From Pholis gunnellus (taxonomy: Eukaryota; Chordata; Actinopteri; Perciformes; Pholidae): a stretch of 64,000 bases of DNA. The stretch covers positions 23,494,900 to 23,558,899 of the forward strand of contig OU342815.1 in NCBI GenBank assembly GCA_910591455.2, in the 5' to 3' direction. Each line of letters opens with the position of its first letter. Positions within the stretch are counted from its first letter, which is position 1. A program made the translations under genes and the position numbers. The notes beneath the pieces were generated by a model. It worked only from the letters and a program-made list of their open reading frames with translations, made no database searches and was not told where the DNA came from. This document shows positions 37,601 to 47,173 of this stretch, in pieces.

Positions 37601-40600
37601 AAATCTATTATTCTGAAACTTCTGGCTGTCTAAAATAATATTGTAATTAAAAAGAATATACATTTTATTTAATAGTTCTGTAATTAACACACAAACCAAA
37701 TCCTACCTACTGATAAGACCTCATACTAAACTTTATAAAGGATAAATATTATATTTACAGACGGTCAGAGTTCACTGTAAAGATGTTAGTAAATCAAGCT
37801 GAAAATATAAAAGTGTATTTATTTTAAACAGTGGAAATTAACCCTTGGGTACTTGTAGTAAAAACAGTAGCAATTTTTTTTTTTTTTTTTTCTTTTTTTG
37901 TGGACGTTATGAAGCCTCCAGTTCGGCATTTCGTCCGTCGCCATCTTGTTTTTTTGCAACCAGTGAACAGGAAGTGACCATATGTGGACTGAGGAGGAGT
38001 GAGGTAGAGACGCCGTATACGTCTCTGGTAGAGACCTGTCAATCACTGTGTAGCCCCGCCCCTAAAGCATCCCCTGCTTTATGGTCTGTTTGACTCTAAA
38101 TGGACCATCATTTACTAAATGAACATCATGCTGTATTGAAGAAGACTTGAGACTAGAGATTGAGACCTCTTCCTGGTTTTAAGGACCTCTGACCCTGGTG
38201 TTTGTTCTTCCTCCCTCCTCGTCTCCCTCAGTCGATGAACATCCTGGCGTCGGTGCTGCTGCTCTACGCTAAAGAAGAAGAAGCTTTCTGGCTGCTGGTG
38301 GCCGTTTGTGAGAGGATGCTGCCGGACTACTTCAACCGCAGGGTCATAGGTGAGAGGTCAGAGGTCAATGTTACACTGCGTTTGCCTCCAGTGAGCTGCT
38401 TCTTGTTCAAGGTCACGTAACCGCCGTGTGTTTGGTTGTTTTGGCAGCTGATCAGACTCCAGACGGATCATTTTCATCCTCATTTCCTGTTTGTGAAGCA
38501 CTTTGTTTACACTTTTAAAACGATTTCCTCTTCCTTATTAGTAATGGATGTTTGTGTTTATCCTTCTGAGAATTTATCTTCGGGGCTGCAGTTATTTCAT
38601 CTTTTTTATTCAGTTTCCTGAACCCAGAGGAGATAAAAACAAAGAGTGTCGAGCACATTAGTAATAAAAGAATCATCAGTAATAGTTTGTAGATAATCAG
38701 TCAATACTTCTTAATTGTTTGTTTTTGTTGAGAATATTAAAATGATGAAATCACATGAACATCATATTTTTAAGCAGATTGTAATTTATCATATAAATCA
38801 ACACTCGGACTGAATGTTCAGCTTTTGCTGCCATCTAGTGGTGAAAACCATGAAAACCATGAAAAACAACCTGCTCATCAGAATCACTTTCACTGACTGA
38901 TCCCTCTGGTTATTGATGTGTACAGTTCCTCATATTTATATATATATATATATATATAGAAATAAAGGATTATGTAATAATAAATGGTCTATTACGTTTA
39001 TTAAATATAAATGCAAGAATAGTATGAATAAGAATATCTCTTGAAATGTACAGTATACATAAATGCAGTATTAATGGCTCACTCACTCACTCTCCCCCTC
39101 CCCTCCCTCCTCTGCAGGAGCTCAGGTGGACCAGTCGGTGTTCGAGCAGCTGATCCGGGAGCGTTTGCCGGAGCTGGCCGAACACGTGCCGGATCTCTCC
39201 ACTCTCTCCTCCGTCTCCCTCTCCTGGTTCCTCACCCTCTTCCTCAGCGTCCTTCCCTTCCACAGCGCCGTCTGCGTGGTCGACTGCTTCTTCTTCCACG
39301 GGATCAAAGCCATCTTCCAGCTGGGTCTGGCGGCGCTGGAGGCCAACGCGGCGCAGCTCTCCGCCAGCACGGACGACGGCCAGGCTCTCATGATTCTCAC
39401 CAGGTACACTCGTATTATCAACGTTAACTAACATCATTCATCTTATAATATAGTGTGGTCGGGCAAGTTTAACTCCAAATAAAAAGCTTTTTTAAAATAT
39501 GCTTTCAACTAATTCTATAAAAACATGTCTGTGATGCGCTTTGTGGTAAAAACAGCTGTGAGGTTAAATCTGTGATTTTAAAGCGTGAACGTGTCGGCAG
39601 CTTGTTCTCCACCAGGGGGCGATGCTTTCATCACTCATGTGTTAAATACGTTTTAATAAAATAAGTTTCAATAAAGGTTTGCATCATGTCTGGATGATTT
39701 CAGTCCAACAACTTTGCAGAAACAAAGAAGCTTTTCTGTTTGCAGAAAAATTAACATTTCAATTCATTGAAAGAAGGAGTGACTTTGTTAACATATGAAA
39801 TTGAAGGGAACAGCTGTACATCTATGTATGTATATTAACTTATCCGACGACTACAAATATTCCTTGTACTTTCTTTTTTATTATTTTTATTTTTCCTGGC
39901 TTTGAAGATGCACTGCACCTCTCTTTTCATTATTTTCTCATTGCTTGTGTGTCTATTTGTACGCTCGGCTCTGTTTCTTGTAGTTTTCTGGATCAGGTTG
40001 GAAGTGAAGAGTCGTCGTGTCCTCCGTCTTCACCGCCTGCTGCAGAGGACGCCAACAACACCAGTAGCACCCCCAACACCACCAACACCCCCCCCAGCAG
40101 CAGCAGCACCACCACCACCAACACCAGCAGCAGCAGCGTTGATATTCCCGCTGTGAGAAACACAAACATCAGCGACCTCATCAACGAGTCCTACGAGGTC
40201 AGACACACAAACAGCTCCTCTTGAAGTTATTTAAAAAGCAATCTGCATCCTTTTTACGACGTACTATGATTTGTTTCCGTCTATCTTGAGGGACTCGCTG
40301 CTCGTCTCTATTTTCCGTCCTCGTGGCAGTCTGTTAGCTGTCGTCCTGAACCTCCAGTGACTCTCTTTGTCGTTTCCTTCGTCAGAAATTCGGAGACCTC
40401 ACGGTGAGGCAGATCGAGAGGCTTCGCTGTCGACACAGAATCCAAGTGCTGCAGGCTCACGAAGACACCACCAAAGACAACGCCGTGAGCAGAACCGAGC
40501 ACACCGCCGTGTTTCAGGCTGACGTTCAGAGTTCAGCGTCCTCTCACACCTCCGTCTCTTCCTTGTGTTTGTGCAGCTGAGGGTGGTGACTCCAGATGTC

Positions 40601-41607
40601 TCCATGTCTGCAGAGAACCTGGCTGACGTCTACGACCTCTTCAAGGTATCTTCTCATCCAGAGACCAGCTTCCTGTGTCGGTTGTGTCTTTGAGCGTTCA
40701 TAACTCCTCCTCCTCCTCCTCCTCCTCCTCAGACGGAGCACTTCATCAGTCTGTACTGGGGCGACAGCAGCTCGGCGGCGGCGGCGGAGGCGGCGGCGTG
40801 GCGTCAGGGCGACTCCGGTCGCTCCTACGTGGAGCGGCAGTACCGGCTGGACCGGCCGCAGTTCAAGAGCCTCTACGGGCTGCTGGCGCCGTGGCCCGGA
40901 GACTCCAACCAGCACGCCGACACGCTGGCCAACCGCACCTTCATCCTGCTGGACCAGGACTGTGACAGCCTGGTCACCTTCAGGGAGTTTGCTGGCTGGC
41001 TGGGTAGGTAAAGGAGGAGGAGGAGGAGGAGGAGGAGGAGCATCCTGAATAAATAGATAACAGAACCCTTTATTGTCTCTCTCTCCCTCTCAGACACTTT
41101 GTACTGTGAAGAGCTGAATGAGAAGATCCGGCTACTCTACCGTCTGCACATCCCACCAGGTTACTTCTTCTGTTAATATCAAGTCATGAGAGTCTTAAGC
41201 TGCTGGCAGAGCTGTGGTCCATTGATTGACTTTCAGTGTGATAAGTTTTCCTCTTTCAATGGAATCGCATGGTGATAAAATCATAAATCCAGATATTGTG
41301 ATACACAAACATATCGTCTAATAACTCAAATCTCTGAGAATCTGATCAAACTCACTGAAACCAATCTCTCAATCTGATGTTTTTGCATTTGGAAATATTT
41401 AAATATAACATTTGTGTTTTTCTCTATAATGTCACTTAAAACTGTTAATGTTAATTTAGCACTAAAGTTCTTGATTAAAGTACTTTTTTTCACTTTACCG
41501 TCTGGTTATTTCATATGTTTATATTCCCTCAAAACATTCTGTGATGTATATATTTTCAAGATATGAAATATGAATCGTGATTTTAGATTTTGGCTAAAGT
41601 TGAACTT

Positions 41608-41659
<52 letters not shown>

Positions 41660-41833
41660 CTCTGACTGAAAGTGAGGATGACCCCTCTCTGATGAAGAGC
41701 TCCCTGCTGTCCTCAAACAGACCCCTCTGTGTTAATCGGCCCTCTGGTTGGTACAAACGCGCTGTGATTTATGAGCTAAGCACAACATCACAAATAGCTT
41801 AAAAGACGTGTTAAAGATGGATTTACGTTTATC

Positions 41834-41869
<36 letters not shown>

Positions 41870-42443
41870 GTTCCAGGTGTTGAAGCTGTGGAGACGGATT
41901 ACCAGGAGCAGCTGAAGCAGATGCTGAAGGATCTGGTGAAGGAGAAGGAGAGAGATGTGGAGAAACCTCTGCCCCTCATGAACCAGGTACTGATGGTGTT
42001 TTAGTGGTTTAAGGACTAACCTGTTATTTAGTGTATCATTAATCATATTCTGAGATAAACCCTCTTCCTCTCCGTCTCCACAGCGTGAGTTCATCCAGTT
42101 CTGTAAAACGCTCTACAGCATGTTCCACGGCGACCCGGGGGAGAACGAGCTCTTCCAGGCCATCGCCACCGTGACGAGTCTGGTGCTGCAGATCGGCGAG
42201 GCCGGCCACCTCGGCCACCGCGGCCCCGGCTCGGAGGTCACCGGCCCGGCGGTCACCACCGCGGACGACGGCAGCGCGTGGACGGTCAGCTACGCTCAGA
42301 TCCTGGCGTCGCTGCTCACCGAACAGGCGCTGGTGAACTTCTTGGAGAAGCCGGTGGATCTGTGTTCAAAGGTGGCGGCGGCCAAAGTGAAGCAGTATCA
42401 CCAGCGGGCGGGTTTGCTGACTCTGCAGCAAGGGAGCAGGTGA
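25629..42443 (+). CDS. tbc1d8: TBC1 domain family member 8 (Rab GTPase-activating protein)
   Basis: Twenty exons join in frame into 1142 codons plus stop (human: 1140 aa): 25629-25755, 29197-29307, 29386-29504, 29613-29841, 30142-30382, 31534-31741, 35084-35281, 35836-35985, 36060-36210, 36902-37116, 38232-38349, 39118-39403, 39984-40197, 40386-40484, 40577-40645, 40733-41003, 41094-41159, 41660-41746, 41877-41986, 42084-42443. The start MWLNPEDVLLKNALKLWV matches the family N terminus and has A at -3. Order: two GRAM domains (about 145-215 and 285-355), the Rab-GAP TBC domain (about 496-695), an EF-hand (919-930) and a conserved C-terminal helical region. TBC proteins speed GTP hydrolysis by Rab GTPases on membranes; the Rab target is not deducible here. 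The stop is at 42441. Confidence 0.95.
26805..26882. repeat. GTTGTTGTGGTTCT minisatellite
   Basis: Four to five imperfect units of GTGGTTCTGTTGTT in tbc1d8 intron 1. A second array, AACCTAACTTTGTTTAGTTG, occurs three times at about 27014-27080. Confidence 0.75.
27370..27580. repeat. Dispersed repeat, arm 2 of an inverted pair with 22640-23200
   Basis: Reverse complement of 23022-23195 joined almost directly to the reverse complement of about 22648-22670. It contains a doubled block of GAACCAGTCTCAGTGTAGTC. Confidence 0.7.
29613..31741 (+). CDS. tbc1d8: tbc1d8 exons 4-6: the two GRAM domains
   Basis: Exon 4 carries the conserved LVTYYSCCCWKGRVPRQGFL block that opens GRAM 1. Exon 5 continues with KLVIPWAEV and the ITKR boundary. 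Exon 6 begins GRAM 2 with CSMWTPHARCHTAG and YLCFSGREEGSC, which exon 7 completes with VIVSVRTKKAFQLIELQDRD. GRAM domains are PH-like lipid-binding folds, so this part probably places the protein on membranes. The polypyrimidine tract before exon 6 contains a run of Cs (about 31517-31526) next to a CTCF-motif repeat at 31262-31425. Confidence 0.9.
31262..31425 (+). repeat. Dispersed repeat family A, copy 3 (5' part only)
   Basis: Shares AACCTCCGGTTCTG, GTTAAAGCTGCATTCTCTCT and the CCACCAGGGGGCG block (31348-31360) with the copy at 36245-36745, then ends after TGATTTATTACCTC. Confidence 0.75.
32372..32599 (-). pseudogene. hAT transposase internal fragment
   Basis: TIPVTTDNARNIVNT and GPHIGCFAHVINPAS match the conserved region of hAT transposases around the second catalytic Asp and the CxxH motif (C-F-A-H). 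It is separated from the BED fragment by non-coding sequence on the same strand, consistent with internal deletion of a longer gene. Confidence 0.8.
32878..33255 (-). pseudogene. hAT transposase N-terminal fragment with BED zinc finger
   Basis: From the ATG at 33255 the frame begins MANRPEIEDPP and contains SGVWSHFGF, then a Cys-x2-Cys pair (CRICY) and a His-x4-His pair (HLRRHH), the BED-type zinc finger that binds transposon ends. It continues to QTLPEAFKQLFPADSNKAKA, typical of ZBED-like hAT transposases, then stops. The central catalytic part is missing. Confidence 0.8.
34134..34468. repeat. AT-rich fold-back element, copy 2
   Basis: Left end TATGGAGTCATAGGAGAGCC is the inverse of the right-end sequence seen in copy 3 (GGCTCTCCTGTGACTCCATA). 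Inside, AAATAAATAAATAAA faces TTATTTATTCTTG. It lies in tbc1d8 intron 6. Confidence 0.65.
35288..35734. repeat. AT-rich fold-back element, copy 3, abutting the exon 7 donor
   Basis: Starts TATGGAGGATAGGACGCCAT a few bases after the GT of the exon 7 donor (35282) and ends TCATGGCTCTCCTGTGACTC plus CATA. The halves are rich in AATAAATA and TATTTATT respectively. It fills nearly all of tbc1d8 intron 7. Confidence 0.7.
36060..39403 (+). CDS. tbc1d8: tbc1d8 exons 9-12: catalytic TBC domain
   Basis: Exon 9 holds MGIPESLRGELW, the start of the TBC fold. Exon 10 has the arginine-finger motif I542-E-R-D545-L-H-R548. Its last codon is Q583 of YCQ, the glutamine finger, and exon 11 continues SMNILASVLLLYAKEEEAFW. 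Exon 12 supplies the C-terminal helices (SLSWFLTLFLSVLPFHSAV, CFFFHGIKAIFQLGLA). Both catalytic fingers are present, so the protein should be an active GAP. A microsatellite starts directly at the exon 10 donor. Confidence 0.92.
36245..36745 (+). repeat. Dispersed repeat family A, copy 4 (longest copy)
   Basis: About 500 bp in tbc1d8 intron 9. It runs from AGGATTCAGTTCAGG through CCACCAGGGGGCG (36325-36337), CATGATGTTCATTTAGTAAA and GGGGCGGGGCTACACAGTG to ACCAACGAGTGATGTCACG. The other copies are subsets of this one. Confidence 0.8.
37113..37535. repeat. TAGCAG-type trinucleotide/hexanucleotide array starting in the exon 10 donor
   Basis: About 420 bp of interspersed TAG and CAG triplets. 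The first units are the last codon and donor of tbc1d8 exon 10 (CAG then GTAGCA). Two forward frames stay open (poly-Val/Ala and poly-Ser), giving spurious long frames; the third is full of TAG stops. Confidence 0.95.
37900..38168 (-). repeat. Dispersed repeat family A, copy 5 (3' part)
   Basis: Reverse complement of the 3' half of the family, from TGGACGTTATGAAGCCTCC to GACTAGAGATTGAGACC, preceded by a T-run at 37868-37890. This copy lacks the part with the CTCF-like motif. Confidence 0.75.
39984..42443 (+). CDS. tbc1d8: tbc1d8 exons 13-20: variable linker, EF-hand and C-terminal region
   Basis: Exon 13 encodes a low-complexity Ser/Thr/Asn/Pro linker of about 40 residues not found in the human protein as I recall it. 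Exons 14-15 carry the conserved RHRIQVLQAHEDTTK block. Exon 16 has an Ala-rich insert (856-868) and the EF-hand loop D919-Q-D-C-D-S-L-V-T-F-R-E930, which fits the calcium-loop pattern. Exons 17-20 carry LLYRLHIPP, the KEKE-rich helix and FIQFCKTLYSMFHGDPGENE, and end LLTLQQGSR then TGA. The last exon is unusually GC-rich. Confidence 0.9.
41611..41658. repeat. (GT)n microsatellite forming the exon 18 acceptor
   Basis: The GT array runs directly into the TAG acceptor of tbc1d8 exon 18 (exon starts 41660), so there is no ordinary polypyrimidine tract. A second GT array (about 41837-41867) precedes the exon 19 acceptor. Confidence 0.9.
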
Positions 42444-42752
42444 CTCATCGCACCACGATATCAGCGTCGTCTGACACAATGTGACACGTTTCACGTTCAC
42501 TGTGACATTTACTGAATCAGTAGTAAGACGGGACGCTTTGTCCTGAAACTGACACACACAAAGGAATTCAATCAACACATGGAAGGTCAGAAGATCTGCA
42601 GATGATGAGGCCTGCTATCAAACCTTCTAACCAGTTATTATAGTTAGTAATTACTTTATTAAAGGTCGATCAATAATGTACTAATTCTGTATAAGACATG
42701 AATAAGTTGCCAGGTTGTGAAACATCTGTGGAGACTCATTCATGAGTTAATT

Positions 42753-43310
42753 AATAAAAGGTGACGAGTGTCTCGCTTCCTAATTACCAAAAAAAATGTA
42801 TAAATATCATTAATATGTTTTGCACATTTCTTACTTCATAGGAAGCGACAGACAAAGTTATTAAATAATCATTAAAAATGTAAATTAATTGAGATTAAAG
42901 TAGTTTTTAATGGTAAATGTGAATAAATCCATTTTGATGCAGGAGGTCAGAGGTTACCTGATAAACCACCGCTGGAGATTTACACAACCTGGCAACCCAA
43001 AAAATGTCTCCTATTACTCGCTTCTAACTGATAAAGGCGTTAATTATAACTCACCGTGTGAATCTGTTGTATTATTATTATTATTATTATAATTATAAAA
43101 GCTGCCTTATTAGGAAGTTGAGCCGATAATCCTCACAAAAAACACACACGCTGATCTTTTGTATTGATTTTGTAAACGTCTGTTTCTTTAATAATAAATG
43201 ATTTCAAATACAAAAATAAATATATTTTTTCAAATTATTGGGAAAATAATCCACAGCAACAGATTGTTGAGCAAAAGAAAACAAAGCTGGAATTGTCCTT
43301 TTGAAATAAA
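42753..43310 (+). terminator. Candidate tbc1d8 polyadenylation signals
   Basis: AATAAA occurs at 42753-42758, 43193-43198 and 43305-43310, 310 to 870 nt after the stop codon. Which one is used cannot be told from sequence. Confidence 0.4.
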
Positions 43311-43319
43311 AGACATTTT

Positions 43320-44263
43320 AAAGACGTCGCTTCTTTTATTCTCTTAAACTCGTCTGATAATCTTTACACTTTTATTTTCACGTCATTCTTTCACTTTGAT
43401 GTCATTTCCTGTTGAGCTGGTTTCTGTTTGGGGGAAGTTTTTATTTTTGAATCAGAAGTTAATAAATATGCAGATTTTAGAGTTGTGTTGGAGATGAATT
43501 ATGAGCTTTTTATGGAGCTAAATCCAGGTCACAAGTTATCATTTGAAAAAAAAATGTGAACCTGAAAGTTCAAGCTGTGATCTTAAACATTGAAAAATAC
43601 AGCAACGTATTCAAAATACAAACAAGTGAATGAAAAGTGTTTTTGGGTTGAAAATAATTTTGATTCAGTTCTGGAATTCTTTTTGAATACATGTTTTTTT
43701 TTTTCATTTTCCACTTTAATATATATTTTGATATTTGAGTTCTGATATTTTTCAGTTTCAGATTTTATATTTTCAGATTCAAATCTTTTTTTTTCTTCAG
43801 ATCAGACTTTTGAAGGCCGAGGACCGTCCTCAACGGGCACCGCGAGAACTATGATTCAACACTTTTATACACCATATTCACGTGATGAAGTTCGTTAGCA
43901 TAGCCGTTAGCATAGCCGTTCATTCACCCCAGTTTAGTCTGCTGGTGTAGTTGCCATGGCAACAAGTGCCAACTGATGTTAGCCTACATTAGCTTAGCTT
44001 AATAAAACCGAGTAGCCATACTATTACAATTTTGCATTTTTTTTACTAAACCAATTGCAACTACCAACAGTCATAGCTTCAAGGACCTTAATGTGTTGTC
44101 ACATATTGTCAAATAACGACAGATAACGGCTAAACTGCCGCGGCTCCTCTCACACATACGCCAGCTGAGCTAGCAGCAGGAAGTGTCTCTACGAGCTGCC
44201 GCTGCCACATTTTGACCCCTTTCTCGCGGACGCCATCGCGAGGATACTACGCTGCGTTCACAG
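43320..44263. other. Intergenic stretch between tbc1d8 and neb
   Basis: AT-rich, then from about 43890 a segment with repeated CCGTTAGCATAG and TTAGCTTAGCTT stretches. No gene, RNA or complete element recognised. Confidence 0.35.
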
Positions 44264-45759
44264 CAGTGGCGGGCCGTGGATTTTATACCTGGGCCTTCAG
44301 TGCTGTTCTCCACTTCTAATAACCTCATTATGACGTCACAGCTACGGGTTATTATTTGTTTCGTGTAAAAGCCGCATATTCACATAACACTGCAACATTT
44401 GACAAATGAAATAAAATGTGCAGATACATGAATACGAGCATGACGGGACGCTGCGTCATTAACGGACAATATAGTCCAAATCAATGTAACACAATGACAA
44501 ACTCACAAGAGCAGTCGCATATATTCATATGACAACAAAGCAACAAATCAATCCAGCAGACCTGCAGCGGATCCACGCATTCCACCACACGAGCACGAGC
44601 CATTCAAATACTATTCATAAAAACGCCACGATAGACAAATGAACAGTAGAGGTAAACAAACGAAGTTCACTTACCAAATGCTGTCTATGCTGACAAAGAG
44701 TTTAATCCCAGTACATCAGTTCCAGTAAGAAGTCCAACCGGATCTGCCGCCGGGCGGTTGTCCGTGGTCCGCCGCTGTTCGGTCGTCGTCGTTCGGTTGT
44801 CTTCTGCTGCCGGTCGCTTGTCCGTCTTCCGCGGCCGGTCGGTGGTCCGTTTTCCGCCGCAGTACGGTGGTCGCCTTCGACCGTGTTCGGTGGTCGTCTT
44901 CGGCCGTGGACCGGCGAAGGGCGGGCCGCGGTTGTGAGTTGTAGATCCACTCGAGTCTCTCCAAAAGTACCGACGCTCAGTTAAAATGAAACACATTCCC
45001 AGCCATAACATGTGCAACGCTTCTGACGCTGCATACAAATCATTTTCCTGGCTGGTCAGGGCTGCTAGCTGTGGGGTAATTTCTTACTGTCCAGTTTGTT
45101 CAGAAATGTCCTTCTTGAGAAAAGCGTTCCCAGTAACTCCGCCACTAAATCCGTTTCTCCTCCTTCCGCCATTTCATATTAAAAAAACAAAGCTAGGTAA
45201 AATGTCTTTCAAATATTTCCACTTGAACTCTGTCTGCTACAAAGCTCTGCTAGCAATCATGTTTCGCGGGCACATAGTCACGTGCCCGCCCACTGACCAA
45301 TCACAGCACACTCTGCACCTTGCTGGCAGAGAGGCATCTGGACTCTGAGCTGACGTAACTAGGCCTGCAAACTGCTCTGGTGGGGCCATGAATCCCAAAC
45401 TAAAGATCTGATTGGTTGAATCAACAATATCGTCCCCATTCAATTTAAACTGCACATGGCAGCACTGGGTGAGTCTGCAGGCTGGGGCCTCTCTTCTACC
45501 TAGAGACACAGAGGTGAAATCTGATTGGATAAAAGCTCTACTTAAAACAAGCTGCACTGGAAGCAGAGCAACTGAGAAGCACAGTAGCTGTGCAATGAGA
45601 AAATAAGATAATGGGAAGAATATTTTTATAAATTATAATACATATAAGAAAAAATTAAATGTATTTAAGAAAAAATATTAAATTATAAAATAGCTATAAC
45701 TTTGTGATTCTGTTTAGGCCAGCAGAGAAGGCTTTGCAGGCCCTGACGGCCCGCCACTG
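44264..45759. mobile_element. Probable DNA transposon with CAGTGGCGGGCCGT inverted ends
   Basis: The left end CAGTGGCGGGCCGT is exactly the reverse complement of the right end ACGGCCCGCCACTG, 1496 bp apart. Inside lies a GC-rich part (about 44738-44930) with repeated GGTCGTC/GGTGGTC motifs. I see no transposase, so it would be non-autonomous. I found no convincing target duplication in the immediate flanks, so the superfamily is left open. Confidence 0.7.
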
Positions 45760-45949
45760 GATTTAACTGAATGTTTGCATATATTTAACTCTTATTTATC
45801 TTATTAACTAATATCAGCTTTAAACAGTGTTTTTGATGGAGGAACCTGCTTTACAGCATGAGAAGCGTTCAGTGAGAATAAAAAGTATCTGAAGAAGAAG
45901 AAGCTGAGAATGAAAGGACGGAGGCGGAGTGCTGCAGGAGCTCGTGTGC

Positions 45950-45955
45950 TTTATT
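45950..45955 (-). terminator. Polyadenylation signal of neb
   Basis: AATAAA on the minus strand about 510 nt beyond the nebulin stop; it would give a 3' UTR of about half a kilobase. Confidence 0.45.
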
Positions 45956-46331
45956 AGCTACCGATCAATAATGGAGGAAAAGAAACACACATTCTACTTG
46001 TGGCCGGCCGTCAGTTCAAAGGAGGGAAGACTGAGGCTCGACTCGTACGACTCTTCAGGAGCGGCTTCATCGTTTCATCGTTGTCGTCTTTTCTTTGTCT
46101 CTCCATAGCATTTCCATTAAAGACATAATTGGAACTATTTGAGAAAAGAATGTTTTTATATATATTGTTTTTTTAAATATACAAAGGGCGTGTTGGTGGT
46201 GTTGGTGCGTCTCAGAACAGTTTAAACAAAGTCATTCGTAGCATTTATAATCAGTAATATTTATATGATGTTTACGTCACATCCACAGGAGACAGCAGCA
46301 CATGAAAGATGACGGTTACAGAGCGACTACA

Positions 46332-46403
46332 ATTACAGGCTACAAGCTGCAGGCTACAAACTACAAACTACAGGCTACAAACTACAAACTACAGGCTACA
46401 GGC
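46332..46403. repeat. AGGCTACAAACTACAAACT minisatellite in the neb 3' UTR
   Basis: Units of CAGGCTACAAACTACAAACTA repeat about three times, with shorter CAGGCTACAAGCTG forms, just downstream of the nebulin stop codon. Confidence 0.75.
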
Positions 46404-46462
46404 CGATCCGTTTTCGTCCCGTGGATGTGTCGATAGGTCGGGCGCGTCGTCTTCGTCGTCTC

Positions 46463-46636
46463 TTAGATGGCCTCGACGTAGTTGGCCGGCAGCATGCCGG
46501 TCTTGCCGGTGCGCTGCACGGTGCCGTACATCCAGCCCTCGTCGATGGCCTGCACGTTCACGATGACGTCGCTGTCCTTGAAGGACACCTCGTCGCTGTC
46601 GGCCGCGCCGTAGTCGTAGATGGCGCGCACCGTTTT
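46463..46636 (-). CDS. neb: neb last exon: SH3 domain
   Basis: Fifty-seven residues and TAA. It contains AIYDYGAADSDEVSFKD, the diagnostic VQAIDEGWMYGTV and the end GMLPANYVEAI. Conserved SH3 ligand-groove residues are present: YDY, Trp of EGWMYG, and P/Y of PANY. This domain binds proline-rich Z-disc partners such as titin, myopalladin and N-WASP in known systems. Confidence 0.97.
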   Translation of the reverse strand, partial: KTVRAIYDYGAADSDEVSFKDSDVIVNVQAIDEGWMYGTVQRTGKTGMLPANYVEAI

Positions 46637-46664
46637 CTGTGGAGAGTGACAGGAGGTCAATCAG

Positions 46665-46704
<40 letters not shown>

Positions 46705-47133
46705 AGTAGGTTTGTATGAGGGTGTGTGTGAGTGTGTGTGTGTGTAGGTGAGTGTATGAGGGTGTGTGTGTGTGTGTGTGTAGGTGAGTGTATGAGGGTG
46801 TGTGTGTGTGTGAGTAGGTGAGTGTATGAGGGTGTGTGTGTGTGTGAGTAGGTGAGAGTATGAGGGTGTGTGTGTGTGTGAGTAGGTGAGTATGAGGGTG
46901 TGTGTGAGTGTAGGTGAGTGTGTGTGTAGGTGAGTGTATGAGGGTGTGTGTGAGTGTGTGTGAGTGTGTGTGTATGAGGGTGTGTTAAAGGATGAGGTTG
47001 GTGATATTCTATATTCTTCTTGTTAACAAATAGCATTAAAATAACAGCATTTTCATGACTATGACTTTTTATGACATTTTTACAACAAAATATACTACAT
47101 TTGACTTTTTTTTGTTACTTTTCATGACAGACT

Positions 47134-47173
<40 letters not shown>

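Noticed and set aside
36867..37616. Poly-Ser frame of 249 codons and poly-Val/Ala frame of 221 codons
   Set aside because: Both run from tbc1d8 exon 10 into the TAGCAG array past a good donor; they are intron read-through.
44685..45038. Overlapping Arg/Pro/Thr-rich minus-strand frames
   Set aside because: All three frames are open because of GGTCGTC-type repeats inside the inverted-repeat element; not protein-like.
46389..47036. 215-codon minus-strand frame with Thr-His-Pro repeats
   Set aside because: Covers the neb SH3 exon in the wrong frame and a GT-rich intronic repeat.
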